Of a stretch of DNA of 64,000 nt, positions 9,140 through 19,130 are shown piece after piece (the first letter of the stretch is position 1; each line of letters opens with the position of its first letter). The stretch spans positions 1,084,401 to 1,148,400 of the forward strand of contig NZ_SLWR01000001.1 of the NCBI RefSeq assembly GCF_004345665.1, in the 5' to 3' direction. The translations under genes and the position numbers were made by a program. The notes beneath the pieces were generated by a model that was given only the letters and a program-made list of their open reading frames with translations, searched no databases and was not told the origin of the DNA. The stretch comes from Kribbella antiqua (GTDB taxonomy: Bacteria > Actinomycetota > Actinomycetes > Propionibacteriales > Kribbellaceae).

Positions 9140-9916
9140 CTAGATTGGCCTAGGTGGATTGCGGAGGATGCCGATAACGAAGCGCGGGATACCGAGCAGG
9201 TAGCGGCGCCAGAGGCGGCGGGGCTCCTTGTAGAGGCGGTAGCTCCACTCGAGGCCGGCGCGCTGCATCCACAGCGGTGCCCGCTCCAGCCGGCCGGTGT
9301 GGAAGTCGAATGCGGCGCCGACACCGATCAGGATCGCGGCGTCCAGCCGGTCCCGGTGCTCGTCCATCCAGCGCTCCTGCTTCGGCGCACCGAGGCCGAC
9401 CCAGATGATGTCCGCCTTGGAGGAGTTCATGTCGGCCACCACCGCGGCGTCCTCGGCCTCGGTCATCGGCCGGTACGGCGGGCAGTGCGCGCCGACGACC
9501 TTCAACGCGGGATGGCGGTCCTGGAAGGTGTCGCGCAGCTCCTCGGCGACCCCCTCGGCGCCGCCGTAGAAGTACTGCGTCCAGCCGCGGTCGGCGGCCT
9601 CGGCCATCACCCGCTCGAGCAGATCCGGACCGGCGACCCGCGCCATCCGGTCGAACCCGGCCTTGTGACCAGCCCACACCAACGGCATCCCGTCCGGCAC
9701 GGTCAGCCCGGACGTGTTGTAGACCTCGGTCAGCCGCTCGTCCGCCCGGGCGTGCAGCAGCGCGTTCATGTCGGTCACACAGACCAGACGCCGCTCGCCG
9801 CGGTCGATCCAGCGCGCGAACGTCTCGACCGTGTCGTCCAGATTGGTCACGCTGACGTGGATGCCCAGTACGTCGACCCGGTCAGAGGTGCTGGTGGCCA
9901 GCTGCATGTTGGTCAT
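9140..9916 (-). CDS. WecG/TagA/CpsF family glycosyltransferase (GT26)
   Basis: 258 aa, normal length for the family. Recognised by VTDMNALLHARAD, LTVPDGMPLVWAG, the YFYGGAEGVAEELR region and the C-terminal basic/aromatic tail WSYRLYKEPRRLWRRYLLG, which binds the membrane. Members add the second sugar (often N-acetylmannosamine or a similar sugar) to an undecaprenyl-PP-linked primer on the cytoplasmic side. ATG 9916 is 3 bases after the gmd stop and has GAGGA within the end of gmd. It lies between the nucleotide-sugar genes and the flippase, as expected for early repeat-unit assembly. The exact sugar is unknown. Confidence 0.85.
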   Translation of the reverse strand: MTNMQLATSTSDRVDVLGIHVSVTNLDDTVETFARWIDRGERRLVCVTDMNALLHARADERLTEVYNTSGLTVPDGMPLVWAGHKAGFDRMARVAGPDLLERVMAEAADRGWTQYFYGGAEGVAEELRDTFQDRHPALKVVGAHCPPYRPMTEAEDAAVVADMNSSKADIIWVGLGAPKQERWMDEHRDRLDAAILIGVGAAFDFHTGRLERAPLWMQRAGLEWSYRLYKEPRRLWRRYLLGIPRFVIGILRNPPRPI

Positions 9917-9919
9917 CCG

Positions 9920-10903
9920 TCAGTCCTCGCCGGTCAGCGCGGCCAGGTCCGCGTCGACCATGATCCGGACCAGCTCGGGCACGTGGACCTGGGCTTTCCA
10001 GCCGAGCTCGGTGTTGGCTTTGGACGCGTCGCCGATGAGCGAGTCGACCTCAGTCGGCCGCTCGTACCGCGCGTCGTGATCGACGTACTTCTCCCAATCC
10101 ATCCCGGCATGGTCGAACGCCAGCGAGACGAAGTCCTTGACCGAGTACGACGTCCCGGTCGCGATCACGTAATCCGCCGGGGTGTCATGCTGCAGCATCC
10201 GCCACATGCCCTCGACGTACTCCGGCGCGTAACCCCAGTCGCGGCAGGCGTCCAGGTTCCCCAGGTACAGCCGGTCCTGCAGGCCGAGCTTGATCGCGGC
10301 GACCGCGCGGGTGATCTTCCGCGTCACGAACGTCTCGCCGCGGCGCGGGCTCTCGTGGTTGAACAGGATCCCGTTCACCGCGAACATGTCGTACGCCTCG
10401 CGATAGTTCCGGGTCATCCAGTAGCCGTAGAGCTTCGCCGCACCGTACGGCGATCGCGGGTAGAACGGGGTCTCCTCGTTCTGCGGCGGTGGCGTCGCGC
10501 CGTACATCTCCGAAGAGCTGGCCTGGTAGAACCTGCAGTCCAGCCCGATCATCCTGATTGCCTCGAGCAACCGCGTCGTACCCATCCCGGTGGTGTCGCC
10601 GGTGTACTCCGGCTCATCGAAGGACACCCGCACATGGCTTTGCGCGGCCAGGTGATAGACCTCGGCCGGCTGGATCGACGCCAGCAGCGTGACCAGTCGG
10701 GATCCGTCGGTCAGGTCGCCGTAGTGCAGGAACAACCGCTTGTCCGGCTCGTGCGGATCCTCGTACAGATGGTCGATCCGCTTCGTGTTGAACGTGCTGG
10801 CCCGGCGGATGAGGCCGTGCACCTCGTAGCCTTTGGCCAGCAGGAGTTCGGCCAGGTACGAACCGTCCTGGCCGGTGATTCCGGTGACGAACGCCTTCTT
10901 CAT
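9920..10903 (-). CDS. gmd: GDP-mannose 4,6-dehydratase
   Basis: 327 aa from ATG 10903, which overlaps the stop of the upstream gene by 4 bases. A longer frame exists, but its extra residues do not match the family. It is a short-chain dehydrogenase fold: NADP site GITGQDG (8-14), RRASTFNT, catalytic SSSEMYG (around 129-135) and YGAAK with Tyr153/Lys157. It converts GDP-mannose to GDP-4-keto-6-deoxymannose. Together with the next enzyme (10900-11829) it makes GDP-L-fucose, so fucose is a likely component of one polymer. Confidence 0.93.
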   Translation of the reverse strand: MKKAFVTGITGQDGSYLAELLLAKGYEVHGLIRRASTFNTKRIDHLYEDPHEPDKRLFLHYGDLTDGSRLVTLLASIQPAEVYHLAAQSHVRVSFDEPEYTGDTTGMGTTRLLEAIRMIGLDCRFYQASSSEMYGATPPPQNEETPFYPRSPYGAAKLYGYWMTRNYREAYDMFAVNGILFNHESPRRGETFVTRKITRAVAAIKLGLQDRLYLGNLDACRDWGYAPEYVEGMWRMLQHDTPADYVIATGTSYSVKDFVSLAFDHAGMDWEKYVDHDARYERPTEVDSLIGDASKANTELGWKAQVHVPELVRIMVDADLAALTGED

Positions 10904-11829
10904 GTGGCCTGCTCCAAATACCAGGCGTACGTGGCGGCGACACCGTCTTCGAGGGAAACGGACGGCTTCCACCCCAGCGCGGTCAGCCGGCTCACGTCGA
11001 GCAGCTTGCGCGGGGTGCCGTCCGGCCTGGACAAATCGTTGCTGATGGCACCTTCATACCCGACGACGCGCGCGACCAGCTCGGCCAGCTCGCGGATCGT
11101 CACGTCCTCACCGACCCCGATGTTGATCGGCTCCGGCTCGTCGTAGTGCTCGAGCAGATGCAGACACGCGTCGGCCAGGTCGTCCACATGCAGGAACTCA
11201 CGCCGCGGCGTACCGCTCCCCCACAACACCACCTCATCGGCCCCGGAGACCTTTGCGTCGTGGAACCGCCGGATCAGCGCGGGCAAGACATGCGACGAAG
11301 TCAGGTCGAAGTTGTCGTTAGGCCCGTACAAGTTGGTCGGCATCGCCGAGATCCAGCGCAGCCCGTACTGACGCCGTACCGCCTGGACCTGCATGATCCC
11401 GGCGATCTTCGCGATCGCGTACGCGTCGTTGGTCGGCTCCAGCTCGCCGGTCAGCAGGCTCGACTCGCGGATCGGCTGCTCGGCGTACTTCGGGTAGATG
11501 CACGACGACCCGAGGAACAGCAGCCGCGGCGTCCGGACCTCCAGCGCGGCATCCATCAGGTTCACCTGGATGCGCAGGTTGTCGCTGAGGAACTCGGTCG
11601 GGTGATCCCGGTTGGCGAGGATGCCGCCGACCCGCGCGGCCGCGTCGATCACCACGGCCGGGCGATGCTCGGCGAGGAACGCGAAAGTCGCTGACCGGTC
11701 GCGCAAGTCCAGCTCGGCCGACGAGGCCCCGATCAGCTGAGTGAAGCCGACCGCCTCCAACCGTCTCCAGATGGCCGAGCCGACCAGCCCGCGGTGGCCC
11801 GCGACGTAGACCGGTGCTTTCAGGTCCAT
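10900..11829 (-). CDS. fcl: GDP-L-fucose synthase
   Basis: 309 aa. ATG 11829 shares one base with the stop of the priming transferase (TGATG). NADP motif GHRGLVG (11-17), [19 protein letters not shown] with Ser108/Cys110 and the YAIAK dyad (Tyr137, Lys141) are typical of GDP-4-keto-6-deoxymannose 3,5-epimerase/4-reductase. It acts directly after Gmd. The fcl-gmd order with a 4-base overlap implies translational coupling. A GDP-colitose or other 6-deoxyhexose product is less likely because the canonical motifs are intact. Confidence 0.92.
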   Translation of the reverse strand: MDLKAPVYVAGHRGLVGSAIWRRLEAVGFTQLIGASSAELDLRDRSATFAFLAEHRPAVVIDAAARVGGILANRDHPTEFLSDNLRIQVNLMDAALEVRTPRLLFLGSSCIYPKYAEQPIRESSLLTGELEPTNDAYAIAKIAGIMQVQAVRRQYGLRWISAMPTNLYGPNDNFDLTSSHVLPALIRRFHDAKVSGADEVVLWGSGTPRREFLHVDDLADACLHLLEHYDEPEPINIGVGEDVTIRELAELVARVVGYEGAISNDLSRPDGTPRKLLDVSRLTALGWKPSVSLEDGVAATYAWYLEQAT

Positions 11830-13319
11830 CAGTAGGCTCCAGCACCGTAGAACACCGCACGCGCGGTCTTCCAGAGGATCAGCAGATCCAGCGTCATCGA
11901 CCAGTTGTCGACGTACCGAAGATCCAGCCGGACGGACTCGTCCCAGGACAGGTCGCTGCGGCCGCTCACCTGCCACAGCCCGGTGATGCCTGGCTTGACC
12001 AGCATTCGCCGGGAGTCGTCGGCGGCGTACAGGGCGACCTCTTCGGACAGCGGCGGCCGCGGGCCGACCAGGGACATATCGCCGCGCAGCACGTTGAACA
12101 GCTGCGGCAGCTCGTCGAGGGAGAAGCGCCGGATCCAGCGGCCGAGCGGCGTCATCCGCGGGTCGTCGCGCATCTTGAAGATGACGCCGTTGCCGTCGCT
12201 CAGCGCGTACAGATCACCGAGTCGCTGCTCGGCATCGGCGTACATGCTGCGGAACTTCAGCATGGTGAACTCGACACCGCCCCGGCCGACCCGGCGCTGG
12301 CGGAACAGCACGGGCCCGGGGCTCGACACTGCCACTGCCACCGCGAGACCGATCAGCAGCGGGGCGAGCAGGACGATCATGCCGAGCGCGAGGACACGGT
12401 CGAAGACGGCCTTGATCAGGTGCGGGCCGCCGCTGACGGAGGGCCGCTCCAAGTGCAGCAGGGACAGGCCGGCGACCGGGCGGACGGAGATCCGCGGTCC
12501 GGCGACCTCGATGATGCCGGGCGACACGATCAGCTCGATACCGCGCTGCTCCAGCGCCCAGGACAGCCGCCGCAGCGACTGCCCGGCCAGCTCGGGGTCG
12601 GTGGCGATCGCAACGACCTCGACGGCGTGCCGATCGGCCGCGGCCAGAATGTCCGGCTGATCCAGCTCTTCGGGCTGAATTGGCCCATTCGACCGGTCGT
12701 CCCCGCGCGGCCGGCAGGTGGCCACGACCCGGTATCCGTCCGTCGGCCGGCTCTCCAGGTGCTCACACAGCGTCGCGGCCGGGCCTCGATGCCCGACCAC
12801 GAGAACCCGATGCATGCAGCGGCCGCGGACCCGATGCCGGTGCAGGTCCTTCCGCAGCGCATACCGCAGTACGAGCGCCGATCCGACCATCACCGGGATC
12901 GCCAGTACGACGAAGCCGCGCGCGATCTCGGTCTTGGTCACGTACGACGCCATCGCGACCGCGGCGGTGAGGCCGACACCGGACCTCAGCAGCGACCGGA
13001 ACTCGTCCGGACCGGAGCCGAAGTACCTCGAGTCGTAACCCCTCGACAGCGAGACCGCGCAGATCCAGGCCAGCGGGAGCACACTGCTGACAATCAGGTA
13101 GCCGCTGCCGACGTTGTAGCCGAACCGGGTCAGCAGGGCGATGGAGACTCCGAGCATGGCGGCCAGCAGATCGCCGCCGACGGCGGCCCAGCGATAGACC
13201 CCGACCCAGCGCGGCTCGGTCGACCGCGACGAACGCGGGACGATCGCAGGCACCTCATGCGGCACCACCCAGAGCGGCCGGCGGCCGTCGACCGTATCCG
13301 GCGCCTCTGCTCCGCTCAC
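11829..13319 (-). CDS. WcaJ/WbaP-type undecaprenyl-phosphate sugar phosphotransferase, copy 1
   Basis: 496 aa from GTG 13319. GAGGGG sits 6 bases upstream, and the alignment with copy 2 begins at this point; an open frame continues upstream without similarity. There are four N-terminal membrane helices (about 45-150), a cytoplasmic Rossmann-like middle domain (HRVLVVGHRGP) and a fifth helix. The catalytic PglC-like domain follows, with KFRSM, DELPQLFNVLRGDMSLVGPRP and PGITGLWQVSGRSD. Such enzymes move a hexose-1-phosphate (glucose or galactose) from a nucleotide sugar to undecaprenyl phosphate, starting repeat-unit synthesis. It is the first gene of the run going on to fcl, gmd, GT26 and the flippase. 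Confidence 0.9.
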   Translation of the reverse strand: MSGAEAPDTVDGRRPLWVVPHEVPAIVPRSSRSTEPRWVGVYRWAAVGGDLLAAMLGVSIALLTRFGYNVGSGYLIVSSVLPLAWICAVSLSRGYDSRYFGSGPDEFRSLLRSGVGLTAAVAMASYVTKTEIARGFVVLAIPVMVGSALVLRYALRKDLHRHRVRGRCMHRVLVVGHRGPAATLCEHLESRPTDGYRVVATCRPRGDDRSNGPIQPEELDQPDILAAADRHAVEVVAIATDPELAGQSLRRLSWALEQRGIELIVSPGIIEVAGPRISVRPVAGLSLLHLERPSVSGGPHLIKAVFDRVLALGMIVLLAPLLIGLAVAVAVSSPGPVLFRQRRVGRGGVEFTMLKFRSMYADAEQRLGDLYALSDGNGVIFKMRDDPRMTPLGRWIRRFSLDELPQLFNVLRGDMSLVGPRPPLSEEVALYAADDSRRMLVKPGITGLWQVSGRSDLSWDESVRLDLRYVDNWSMTLDLLILWKTARAVFYGAGAY

Positions 13320-13608
13320 ACCAGCCCCTCGTCTCGCGCTGCGACCACGTGAGCACGGAACGTGCCCGCCGCAGTGTGCAGTCTGCCTGTCTTCACTGTC
13401 AAACGGGGATCGCCACGCCTGCGTCACGCGGTGGGAACGGCGAATTCACCGCCGGGCCCCACATCCCCAGAGTTCACTCGCTTGTTGGCGACAAGAAACC
13501 GCAGATTACTACGGGCAAGGGGGCGTCACGGCCGGCAACTGGAATGGTTGCCGAGATGTTGCGAGAGAACGGCCACCGGGTTGCCCGGCAGCCGTCCAGT
13601 CACCTCTT
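13320..13608. promoter_or_regulatory. Spacer upstream of priming transferase run
   Basis: 289 bases with no supported gene on either strand. It should hold the promoter for the leftward run starting at 13319. An inverted repeat CTTGT-5-ACAAG (13481-13495) is the only compact dyad I see. No confident -35/-10 pair is visible. Confidence 0.3.
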
Positions 13609-14763
13609 TCAGACGGGTGACTTCTCGGTGCGGATCACGGTCTCCTGGAGGAAGTTGAGCAGCCGCCGGCCGACCACCTGGGAGGAGAACTCGGTCCTGG
13701 CCCGGACTCTTGCTGCGGCTGCCATCGCCGCAAGCTGGGTGACGTCCTCCATGAGTTCGATCAAGACGCCGGCCGCCGCGTCCGGGTCGTCCAACGGCCA
13801 GAACTGTCCGTCCACTCCGGGACGCACGATCTCGGGCACTCCTCCGACCGCTCCAGCGAGGACCGGCAGTCCGGCGGCCATCGCCTCGAGCAGCGCGATC
13901 GGGAGGTTCTCCATCATCGAGGTATGGCAGTAGAGGCGGTGCCCCGCCATCAATGAGAGCGGGTCGGCCTGATAGCCCAGGAACCGGACCTGCTCGACCA
14001 GTCCGAGGTCACGGACCCGGGCCTGCAGCAGGCGCCGGTCCGGCCCGCTCCCGATGACGGACAGCGAGTACCTGTGCCCACGGCGCGCGGCGATGCTCAG
14101 GACCTCGAGCAGGTAGCCCTGGTTCTTGCGCGGTTCCAGCGCCCCCACCGTGATCAGATCGGCGGTGCCGCCGGTCGGTTCGGCCGCTGGTGCGGTCACA
14201 GGGTTCGGGACCACGGCGGTCGGCACGTGCTTGATCGCCGGGATCCGGTCCTCCAGCGCGGACCGCGCGAACTCGGAGACATAGACGATGCCGTCGAGCT
14301 TGGGAAGAACGATCTCCTCGAAGGAGCGGATCGAGCGGTACAGGCCGCCGTCCCCGGGGATCTCACCCTTCCCGGCCCATTCGTCGGCCTGCGACACATT
14401 GAGGTGCGCCACCATCACCACCGGCTGAGTGGTGCGGACCCGCAACGCGACGCCGGCAGAAATCGGGCACTGCGTGTAGATCACCGCGTCCGGACGGCTC
14501 TTCAGGTGCCTGTGCAACGCACTCTCGAGGTAGTGAGCGTGCCAGTGCTGGTGCCACCACACTCCGGCGGGCCGGTTGAACCGGCGGATGCCGACGCGGG
14601 CCGCGAACATCGGCCGGACGAACGGCGACCGGGCGGAGAACGGGCTCACGATGCTGACCGGCTCGGAAGCCGACCGCAGGTACTCGTCGACGGTGCGCAC
14701 ATGGCTCTGCAGCCCCGACGTCCCGTGTGGCTTCATCAATGTCGCGATGACGATCTCGGTCAT
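13609..14763 (-). CDS. Glycosyltransferase family 4
   Basis: 384 aa from ATG 14763 (residues before it do not match). GT-B fold: an N-terminal acceptor domain, and a C-terminal nucleotide-sugar domain with VGALEPRKNQGYLLE, IGSGPDRR, VRFLGYQ and ENLPIALLEAMAAGLPVLAGAVGGVPEI, which carries the EX7E motif. The donor cannot be told from sequence. It is the last gene of the block 19047-13609, 73 bases after the flippase copy 2 stop, and very likely adds one sugar of the repeat unit at the cytoplasmic membrane face. Confidence 0.88.
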   Translation of the reverse strand: MTEIVIATLMKPHGTSGLQSHVRTVDEYLRSASEPVSIVSPFSARSPFVRPMFAARVGIRRFNRPAGVWWHQHWHAHYLESALHRHLKSRPDAVIYTQCPISAGVALRVRTTQPVVMVAHLNVSQADEWAGKGEIPGDGGLYRSIRSFEEIVLPKLDGIVYVSEFARSALEDRIPAIKHVPTAVVPNPVTAPAAEPTGGTADLITVGALEPRKNQGYLLEVLSIAARRGHRYSLSVIGSGPDRRLLQARVRDLGLVEQVRFLGYQADPLSLMAGHRLYCHTSMMENLPIALLEAMAAGLPVLAGAVGGVPEIVRPGVDGQFWPLDDPDAAAGVLIELMEDVTQLAAMAAAARVRARTEFSSQVVGRRLLNFLQETVIRTEKSPV

Positions 14764-14836
14764 GCCCCTACCTCCACAGCGAAGTGCTTGTGCTGAGCCC
14801 TCTGCACCTGGGTCCACCAGCTCAACCGCGTCGTGC

Positions 14837-16156
14837 TCATGCCGGTGCTCCGGTGCTGTCGATCTCGGTGGAGTCGCTGATCGCCTCGGTCGCCGCCCGG
14901 CGTTCCCGTTGCGCCATCACCAGCTGCCTCCACCAGATCCCGGCGCCGAGGATCGACGCGGCAGCCGTGCCCCAGACGGCGCCGCGGGCAGCCCAGGCGA
15001 GCGCCCCCAAGCCACCCAGGAACACAAACAGCAGAGTCACGGTCAGCTGGCACCGCATGGTCTTGTCGGCTCGGCCGAGGGCGCGCAGGCCCGCGGACGG
15101 ACCGACATGCAGGCAGCCAGCCGCGGCGCTCACGATCACGCCAAGCACGAGCACCTGCGCGTCTGGCCAGACGCTGCCGAGGACGAGGTCGCCAATGCCG
15201 AGTGGGAGGAACACCAGGATCACCACGCCCCAGGCGAGCGCCATCGCGGACAGACCGCCGCTCAGTCCGGCGCACAGCCGCCATAGCGCCCGTCCACCAC
15301 GTTCCAGCGCGCGGGCCGCTTCCGGTACGGCGACCTGCCCGATTCCCATCAGCAATGCGGCCACTGGTCCGATCAACATCTCCGCACCACGGATTGCACC
15401 GGCAGCGGCCAGTCCCCCGGTCGCCGCGACGATCAGGGTCCGGATCTGACCACCGGCACCGAGTACGACGTTCTCGACCAGGAATCGCGGCCCGAGGTCA
15501 CTGTGCAGGCGCAACCAACCGATGGCACCCGCGGGTCGCGGCACCACCCCGGCCTGCCAGATCCCAAAAAGCCCCGCGATCGCTGCCGTACCGCCAAAGG
15601 TGAGCAGTGCCCGGGTGATGCCGAAGTCGAGGTACTGCCCGGCGAACAGGACGGCGATCATCAGCACCGTCCAGACACTGTCGTTCACAAAAGTCTTGGC
15701 CCCCTTGCCGGCCGCGAAGAAAGCTGATCGCCAGCTGTCCTGAAGCGTCAGACCGGGAAGAACAATGCCGAGGGCAACGAAGGCGGAGCCGGCCTCGGAT
15801 CCGGCCGGCTGCGCCTTCAGCACGAACCCGACCAGCACGCAGATGGCTCCACCTGCCACTCCGATCAGGACGGCGACACCACTCGACGCTGCCACCGCAC
15901 GGCGCCGGCTGTCCTCTTCCGCTGCGCTGTACCGAACCATCAGCGCATCGGTCGACAGTGCACGCGAGCAGTTGAGCACGATGGAGTAGGCCAGGAGTGC
16001 CACCCCGAGCGCACCCAGCCCGGTCGCCCCCAGCAACCGCGCGACGAACACGCCGAGCAAGAAGTTGCCCAGACTCGACACAGCCTGGTCGGCGATGCCC
16101 CAGCCAAGCCTCCCGGCGGTCTGACGCTTGCGCGCACGGGCGTGCAACCCGGTCAC
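14837..16156 (-). CDS. Polysaccharide flippase (Wzx/MATE-like), copy 2
   Basis: 439 aa from GTG 16156, which overlaps the pyruvyl transferase stop as GTGA and has GAGGG 5 bases upstream. There are about 12-14 membrane helices. The N-terminus (GWGIADQAVSSLGNFLLGVF) and the LPGLTLQDSWRSAFF segment match copy 1 (LPGLLLQDAWRWAFF at the same place), so the two are paralogues. It should flip lipid-linked repeat units. Two flippases in one locus suggest two repeat units or a duplication. Confidence 0.82.
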   Translation of the reverse strand: MTGLHARARKRQTAGRLGWGIADQAVSSLGNFLLGVFVARLLGATGLGALGVALLAYSIVLNCSRALSTDALMVRYSAAEEDSRRRAVAASSGVAVLIGVAGGAICVLVGFVLKAQPAGSEAGSAFVALGIVLPGLTLQDSWRSAFFAAGKGAKTFVNDSVWTVLMIAVLFAGQYLDFGITRALLTFGGTAAIAGLFGIWQAGVVPRPAGAIGWLRLHSDLGPRFLVENVVLGAGGQIRTLIVAATGGLAAAGAIRGAEMLIGPVAALLMGIGQVAVPEAARALERGGRALWRLCAGLSGGLSAMALAWGVVILVFLPLGIGDLVLGSVWPDAQVLVLGVIVSAAAGCLHVGPSAGLRALGRADKTMRCQLTVTLLFVFLGGLGALAWAARGAVWGTAAASILGAGIWWRQLVMAQRERRAATEAISDSTEIDSTGAPA

Positions 16157-17418
16157 GGGACCCTCGAGGGTTCGAACAGTACAGCGGTCAGCTCGGCAAA
16201 TTGTTCGCCCAGCCAAGCCCTGTTCGCCGCCTCCCGCTCGGTCAACGTGCGGATGATCCGATCCCGTTCCGTCGCCAACGCGGCAACCTGGCGCTCCAGC
16301 AGTTCGACGTCCAGATCGCGGATGTTCTGGACCCAGTCGCCGACTCCCATCTGGTTCATCAGCTCGACGTGCTTGCGCCCGTACCCGATCGCGACCGTGG
16401 GTTTGCCGAGCATCAGCGCCACCAGCACGGTGTGGAACCGGGTGCCGACGACTGAATCGACCGTACCGAGTTGCGCCATCAGCTCGTCGACCGTCGAGAA
16501 CGGCTCGAACACCACCGGCAGCTCGCCTGGACCCGACCGGCGCGACCGCGCATCGGCGAGAATCTCCAGCGCGACGGGTTCATCGTTGGCGTCGCCGATG
16601 AGCAGCCGGACCTTGTGGCCCGCACCGGTCAACGAGCGGACGAACTGCGTCATCTTCTCGGTGTACTCGGCGAGAATCCGGTCGGCCCGGTGCCTGTCGG
16701 TCGGTGTGCCGCGGTACGCCATCACGCCCACCCCTACGACCCCGGTCGGACCCGGTCCGACGGGCGGAGTGGGAAGTGCGAACACGAGGTCCGGATAGAC
16801 CTGGTCACCTTCATGTGCCATGCCCATCCGGCGAGCGGCGTCGAGTGATTGTTCGTCCCGGAACGACCGGTAGTACGCAAGACGGGCGGCCGTCGCGAGC
16901 ATTCGGCCGGTCAGCCGCTGCCGGACGACGGTGGCGCCGACACTGACCAAGGCGACCTTCGTACCGAAGAGCTTCCCGGCCGCGGACAGCAGTAGCAGCG
17001 AGTACGGAAATTCCCACGGCCGCTGCGGGAGGTCCGACTCGAGGAGTCCCATCCCGGGCACGATCACGACGTCGTGCCGGCGCACCCAGGCGGCGGTCCG
17101 ACCGGCGTCGACCAGCGCACCGAGGCCGATCCGCGCCATTGTCAGCCCGGCGTGCAGCAGCCGTGACCTCGAGCGCTTCGATGTGCGCAGCCAGCTCAGC
17201 CGGGTTGCCGGCAGGCCGAACCGCGCGGCCACGCGCTCAGGTTCAGAAAACAGCCCGTCGAGGACGGCGTCGGGTCGTTCCGCCTTCAGATATTGAAGAA
17301 TGGCCTCCAGGCTTGCGTCGTTGCCGACGTTGCCCGAGCCGAAGCGCCCGAACAACCCGACCCGAACCTGGTCGTCGGTCCTGACCGGTCCGCTGGGGCG
17401 GGAAAGGAATCGGGCCAC
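16153..17418 (-). CDS. Polysaccharide pyruvyl transferase family protein
   Basis: 421 aa from GTG 17418, which is 1 base after the GT2 stop and has GGAGGGGAG just upstream. Family PF04230 features: N-terminal GLFGRFGSGNVGNDASLEA, a middle DVVIVPGMGLLE, and C-terminal STVDELMAQLG, VVGTRFHTVLVALMLGKP and IGYGRKH. These enzymes (CsaB, ExoV and relatives) transfer pyruvate from phosphoenolpyruvate to a sugar as a ketal. It would put an acidic pyruvate group on the repeat unit made by the neighbouring transferases. The open frame runs on upstream across the GT2 gene, but that part belongs to another reading frame and is not protein. Confidence 0.85.
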   Translation of the reverse strand: MARFLSRPSGPVRTDDQVRVGLFGRFGSGNVGNDASLEAILQYLKAERPDAVLDGLFSEPERVAARFGLPATRLSWLRTSKRSRSRLLHAGLTMARIGLGALVDAGRTAAWVRRHDVVIVPGMGLLESDLPQRPWEFPYSLLLLSAAGKLFGTKVALVSVGATVVRQRLTGRMLATAARLAYYRSFRDEQSLDAARRMGMAHEGDQVYPDLVFALPTPPVGPGPTGVVGVGVMAYRGTPTDRHRADRILAEYTEKMTQFVRSLTGAGHKVRLLIGDANDEPVALEILADARSRRSGPGELPVVFEPFSTVDELMAQLGTVDSVVGTRFHTVLVALMLGKPTVAIGYGRKHVELMNQMGVGDWVQNIRDLDVELLERQVAALATERDRIIRTLTEREAANRAWLGEQFAELTAVLFEPSRVP

Positions 17419-17419
17419 G

Positions 17420-18391
17420 TCAGCTCCCCTCCTGCCCGGCCACCATGGCCCGCACTGAAAGAACGGCGACCTCGCCGAAGCTCGCCGGCGCCGCCGGACC
17501 GGACCGTCCCGGCAGTCGCCGGGAGGCCCGGCTCGCGATCCAGCTGGCGATGTGGCGGTAGCACTCGCGGCGCTCCACGGGGGTGAGCGGTGCACGCCGA
17601 ACCGCCGCGAACCAGCTCCAGACGTACTCGGCCACCAGCCGCGCGGCCGGATTCCGGCGCCGGTCGGCACGCTTGGGGTCGAGGTTCGCGCACGCAGTGT
17701 TGATGCTCGCGAGCGAGAGCCGCCGGGGGTGGTGCCGACGGAAGTAGAGCCACTCGGGGACCTGCAGGAACGGACCGAGCAACGCCAACTGGGCGGTGAA
17801 CGTGTAGTCCGCGTGGTAAAAGCTGCCGTGCGGCTCGACGTTGCGCAGCGCCTCCGACCGGATGACGCCGTAGAAGTCGTCGGCGCGCAGCGCGCCGGGC
17901 AGGTCCCCGTCGAGGAGCATGCTCCGGAGCCGCTCGGGCGCGTGCGACGAGTCCGTCCTGAGCGGGTACTCCATCGCCTGGATAACGGTGCCGTCATCGT
18001 CGATCGCAGCGGTCCAGCAGTGTGCCAGCACCGCTTCCGGATGCTCGTCCAGCAGGGCGATGCACCGGCTGACCAGGTCGCGGGCGTACAGGTCGTCTGC
18101 CGAGACCCACTTGAAGAGCTCTCCGCGGCTCTGCCGGAACACGAAGTCGTGGTTCGGGGCGGCGCCGATGTTCCGCGGCTGCCGGAAGAACCGGATCCGC
18201 GAGTCGCGGGCCTGGTAGTCGCGGCAGATATCGTCGGTGGCATCCGTCGAAGCGTTGCTGGAGATGACCAACTCGAAATCCTGGTAGGTCTGACCGAGGA
18301 CGGCATCGAGGGACTGGGCCAGGTAGTCCTCGCCGTTGTATACCGGCAGACCGATGCTGAGCCTGGGCTTGCCTGAAGGGTCACTGGTCAT
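17420..18391 (-). CDS. Glycosyltransferase family 2
   Basis: 323 aa from ATG 18391, overlapping the PAP2 stop by 4 bases. GT-A fold: PRLSIGLPVYNGEDYLAQ at the start, then VISSNASTDATDDIC, a DD-type metal motif in KWVSADDLYA and a C-terminal acceptor region with several Trp residues. No membrane helix is seen, so it acts at the membrane as a peripheral enzyme. Sugar unknown. Strong coupling with the pyruvyl transferase suggests its product is the pyruvylated unit. Confidence 0.88.
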   Translation of the reverse strand: MTSDPSGKPRLSIGLPVYNGEDYLAQSLDAVLGQTYQDFELVISSNASTDATDDICRDYQARDSRIRFFRQPRNIGAAPNHDFVFRQSRGELFKWVSADDLYARDLVSRCIALLDEHPEAVLAHCWTAAIDDDGTVIQAMEYPLRTDSSHAPERLRSMLLDGDLPGALRADDFYGVIRSEALRNVEPHGSFYHADYTFTAQLALLGPFLQVPEWLYFRRHHPRRLSLASINTACANLDPKRADRRRNPAARLVAEYVWSWFAAVRRAPLTPVERRECYRHIASWIASRASRRLPGRSGPAAPASFGEVAVLSVRAMVAGQEGS

Positions 18392-19047
18392 GTCGGACTC
18401 CCCACTGGGTCGACTGCGGTAGGACGGGCGGTCCGGTGCACCGGACCGAGGAATCGCGGAGAATTCGCGAATACGACGACCGGTACGGCGAGCAGGCCGC
18501 CGCCGACCACGTCGGTGAACCAATGCATGGTCAACACCAGGAGTGACAGCCCCATCGTCAGCTCGGCCACCACGATCAGCCACCACACCCACCGCGGCGG
18601 TTTCTCCCACAGCACGAGTGCCGCGCCGCCAAGCACGACGAGCAGGATGACCATGTGGCCGGACGGATAGGACCCGCTGAGCATGCCGACGTGGCCGTGC
18701 GGATCCGGCCGCTGCAGGATCGCCTTGCTGACCTGGGTGATCAGTACGGCGACCACCGCGAGCACCGCGACGTACACGACCGGACGCCGGCTCTTCCTAC
18801 GGATCGCAGCGATGATCCCGGCCACCGCGAGCAGACCGAGCGCGAACGGTGGAGCGAGCCCGTCGGTCACTGGGCCCAAGATCACCTGCCACGGGTTGCC
18901 CCATACATCGTTGGGCCGGAAGACTTGACGCAGCCGGTCGTCCAGGCCCTGAGTCAGACCGGTCGCGACGATGGCGGCCAGCGCCAGAAAAGCCACCGTG
19001 CTGGCCACCGCCAGCAGGTGCGCCTTCGTGAACCTCTCGGTTGCCAT
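18388..19047 (-). CDS. PAP2-family membrane phosphatase
   Basis: 219 aa with six predicted helices. Start ATG 19047 is chosen because GAGAGG lies 5 bases upstream; a GTG at 19053 would overlap that site. All three PAP2 signatures are present: KAILQRP, SYPSGH and LTMHWFTDVVGG, giving the catalytic His pair. Members dephosphorylate undecaprenyl pyrophosphate or other lipid phosphates on the outer face. Here it may recycle the carrier lipid released by polymerisation. It is the first gene of the block that ends at 13609. Confidence 0.88.
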   Translation of the reverse strand: MATERFTKAHLLAVASTVAFLALAAIVATGLTQGLDDRLRQVFRPNDVWGNPWQVILGPVTDGLAPPFALGLLAVAGIIAAIRRKSRRPVVYVAVLAVVAVLITQVSKAILQRPDPHGHVGMLSGSYPSGHMVILLVVLGGAALVLWEKPPRWVWWLIVVAELTMGLSLLVLTMHWFTDVVGGGLLAVPVVVFANSPRFLGPVHRTARPTAVDPVGSPT

Positions 19048-19130
19048 TGCCACCTCTCAGAGGAATCCGCTGGAGACCCGTCGGACGTGACCACCGGTGC
19101 GAACACGCTGTGCCGCGCACTGCCATCCGC

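Noticed and set aside
8897..11146. 749-codon plus-strand open frame opposite GT26/gmd/fcl
   Set aside because: Antisense shadow of three conserved enzymes with good ribosome sites.
16153..18384. Apparent fusion of a glycosyltransferase and the pyruvyl transferase in one frame
   Set aside because: The part upstream of 17418 is in a different frame from the true GT2 protein and is Ser/Thr/Arg-rich nonsense. A GTG with a strong ribosome site starts the pyruvyl transferase.
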